Below, piece by piece: positions 62,763 to 64,000 of a stretch of DNA of 64,000 nt (position 1 is its first letter; every line of letters starts with the position of its first letter). Made by a program: the position numbers and the translations under genes. The stretch lies in assembly GCA_903906365.1 (NCBI GenBank), contig CAIVKC010000022.1, forward strand, positions 1 to 64,000. The letters are read 5' to 3'. The notes beneath the pieces were generated by a model. The model was given only the letters and a program-made list of their open reading frames with translations, had not been told where the DNA came from and ran no database searches. This DNA is from an uncultured Bacteroidota bacterium. Its GTDB lineage: Bacteria; Bacteroidota; Bacteroidia; Chitinophagales; Chitinophagaceae.

Positions 62763-63566
62763 TTGGACCTACAGCATTACATATCGAGCGGTGTCATAGA
62801 AAGCTATGTGTTCGGCCTGTTGAACCAGGAAGAACGGATGGAATTCGAACAGTTGTGCGCCACCCATCCTGAATTAAGGGCTGCCAGGGATGCATTCGAA
62901 CTGCAGCTGGAAAAGCAGGCCCTTGCCCAGGCGGTGGAACCTCCTGCCGGCCTCAGGGAGCGGGTCCTCCAATCCATAGAGGTTTCCGGGCCGGGTTTTT
63001 CCGATGCGAATCCGCCGCTGGCCCCTGTCCGGAGCATGGGATGGCTCCGGGCGGCCGCTGTTGCCTGCATGGTGCTGCTGCTGGGCAGTTCCGTCCTCAA
63101 TGTCTATTTTTTCAGCCGGTACAAACTCTACAGTGCCCGCTATGACCAGCTCGTGGCAAGCCAGCTGCAAATGGCTTCAGCCAACCGGGCCATGCAGACC
63201 AGGCTGCAGGATTATGAATCAGCCCTTGGACATATTAAGAACCCGGGCATGATCGTGGTCAAACTGCCCGGTGTCAACTCGAGCCCCGCCAGCCTGGCCA
63301 CCGTTTACTGGGACAGCCAGTCAAAGGACGTATACCTCATGGTCAACCAGCTGCCCCGGCCGGCTGCCTCCGACAGGCAATACCAGTTATGGGCCCTGGT
63401 GGATGGAAAGCCTGTGGATGCCGGTGTATTTGACATCGGGGACGGCCTGCTGAAAATGAAAAACATTCCCCGTGCCCAGGCATTTGCCATCACCCTGGAA
63501 AAAAGGGGCGGAAGCCCCAGCCCGCACCTGGATGCCCTCTATGTACTGGGTAAGGTGTCCGCCTGA
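62763..63566 (+). CDS. anti-sigma factor (RskA-like)
   Basis: 267 residues, TTG start one base after the sigma stop. The N-terminal part (1-60, VIESYVFGLLNQEERMEFEQLC) is the short helical anti-sigma region. One transmembrane helix lies at about 95-118 (AAAVACMVLLLGSSVLNVYFF). The C-terminal periplasmic part (GMIVVKLPGVNSSPASLATVYWDSQ, and QYQLWALVDGKPVDAGVFD) is the RskA anti-sigma-K domain. It would hold the sigma factor at the membrane until a signal releases it. Confidence 0.92.
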   Translation: MDLQHYISSGVIESYVFGLLNQEERMEFEQLCATHPELRAARDAFELQLEKQALAQAVEPPAGLRERVLQSIEVSGPGFSDANPPLAPVRSMGWLRAAAVACMVLLLGSSVLNVYFFSRYKLYSARYDQLVASQLQMASANRAMQTRLQDYESALGHIKNPGMIVVKLPGVNSSPASLATVYWDSQSKDVYLMVNQLPRPAASDRQYQLWALVDGKPVDAGVFDIGDGLLKMKNIPRAQAFAITLEKRGGSPSPHLDALYVLGKVSA

Positions 63567-63647
63567 TTTCCCTGTTTATTACGGTAATCAAAAATAATAC
63601 AGCAGGCAAAGCCCCTGTTTTTGTCAGATTTTTACTTTTTTTACAGC

Positions 63648-64000
63648 ATGATGCAAATCAACTGGCTGAAAAAATACCTGGGGAAGATATATGCCCCCCT
63701 ATGCTGGACCCTGCTTGTTTTGATACTTTTAACGCTTCCCGGCAATATGCTTCCCAGTGAACCCGGCTTTAAAATACCCCAATTTGACAAGTTCGTCCAT
63801 TTCTGCCTGTTTGGCGTATTTGTGGGGCTGTGGTGCCTGTATGTGCATGTCCGTCAGCCGCTGGCGGTAAAAAGATTACAATGGTTTTTCCTGGTATTTT
63901 CGGTCGCTGTGGCATTCGGCATCGTCATGGAGTATGTGCAGAAGTACTATATCCCTTTCCGGGATTTCGAGTTGGGGGACATCATCGCCGACATGATCGG
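63648..64000 (+). CDS. VanZ-like membrane protein (cut by window end)
   Basis: I translated this from the ATG at 63648 to the window end: 117 codons without a stop. Membrane helices are at about 13-30, 45-65 and 79-99. The VanZ pattern is present: PQFDKFVHFCLFGVFVGLW, then AFGIVMEYVQKYYIPFRDFELGDIIADMIG, with the GxxxEYxQ and RxFExxDIxAxxxG elements. Function of such small VanZ-like proteins is unknown. The C-terminus lies outside the window. Confidence 0.85.
   Translation, partial: MMQINWLKKYLGKIYAPLCWTLLVLILLTLPGNMLPSEPGFKIPQFDKFVHFCLFGVFVGLWCLYVHVRQPLAVKRLQWFFLVFSVAVAFGIVMEYVQKYYIPFRDFELGDIIADMI

Overview
The window comes from the chromosome of a Bacteroidota bacterium, most likely class Chitinophagia (Chitinophagaceae-like). 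Grounds seen in the sequence: several promoters of the TTG-N18-20-TAnnTTTG type, almost no Shine-Dalgarno sequences, a TonB-dependent receptor with a carboxypeptidase-regulatory-like N-terminus, DUF3078, DUF1501/DUF1800 and type-IX-secretion-like proteins, an eukaryote-like class I NrdB, and a HemJ-type haem pathway. No rRNA, tRNA, insertion sequence or CRISPR array was seen. Strain identity is inference.

Region 1 (1 to about 8,300) is an AT-rich accessory island. It holds a secreted protein of unknown function, an XRE regulator with two tandem palindromic operators, a 56-residue membrane ORF, four proteins of unknown function (two of them membrane proteins), and a minus-strand operon of a small helical protein, an XRE regulator and a retron-type reverse transcriptase. 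A structured, promoter-bearing non-coding stretch precedes the operon and looks like an msr-msd RNA. About 18 hairpin repeats of one architecture, with covarying arms, separate these genes and fill the gene-free part (6,130 to 7,640). A 105-bp nested palindrome follows. This is the part most likely to contain an undescribed system.

Region 2 (8,330 to 31,100) is mainly housekeeping and envelope genes: a T9SS-like protein, a wHTH/membrane pair, TPR protein, TonB receptor, orphan LytS-type kinase, dxs, pirin, scpA, DUF3078, mscL, ppk2, frr, a WecA/MraY-family transferase, an N-terminal transketolase half, a LolC/E permease, rbfA, an MsbA-like exporter, a DPP IV-type peptidase, an AlkB-like oxygenase, an ACT-domain protein and a DUF3592 protein.

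Region 3 (31,200 to 45,400) has a DksA-like protein with a histone-H1-like tail, ileS, and a nearly complete haem cluster: hemJ and hemH in one direction, hemA-C-D-E-F-B-L in the other. Together these make haem from glutamyl-tRNA. A perfect 11-bp inverted repeat lies upstream of the hemA promoter.

Region 4 (45,480 to 64,000) carries a TMEM175 channel, a CDGSH protein, a cobalamin riboswitch in front of nrdB-nrdA, a LOV-like PAS protein, a CxxCH lipoprotein convergent with a Cys-rich AraC regulator, gyrB, the DUF1501/DUF1800 pair, serS, small conserved proteins, a cyclophilin lipoprotein, gcvH, an ECF sigma/anti-sigma pair with TTG starts, and a VanZ-like gene cut by the window end.
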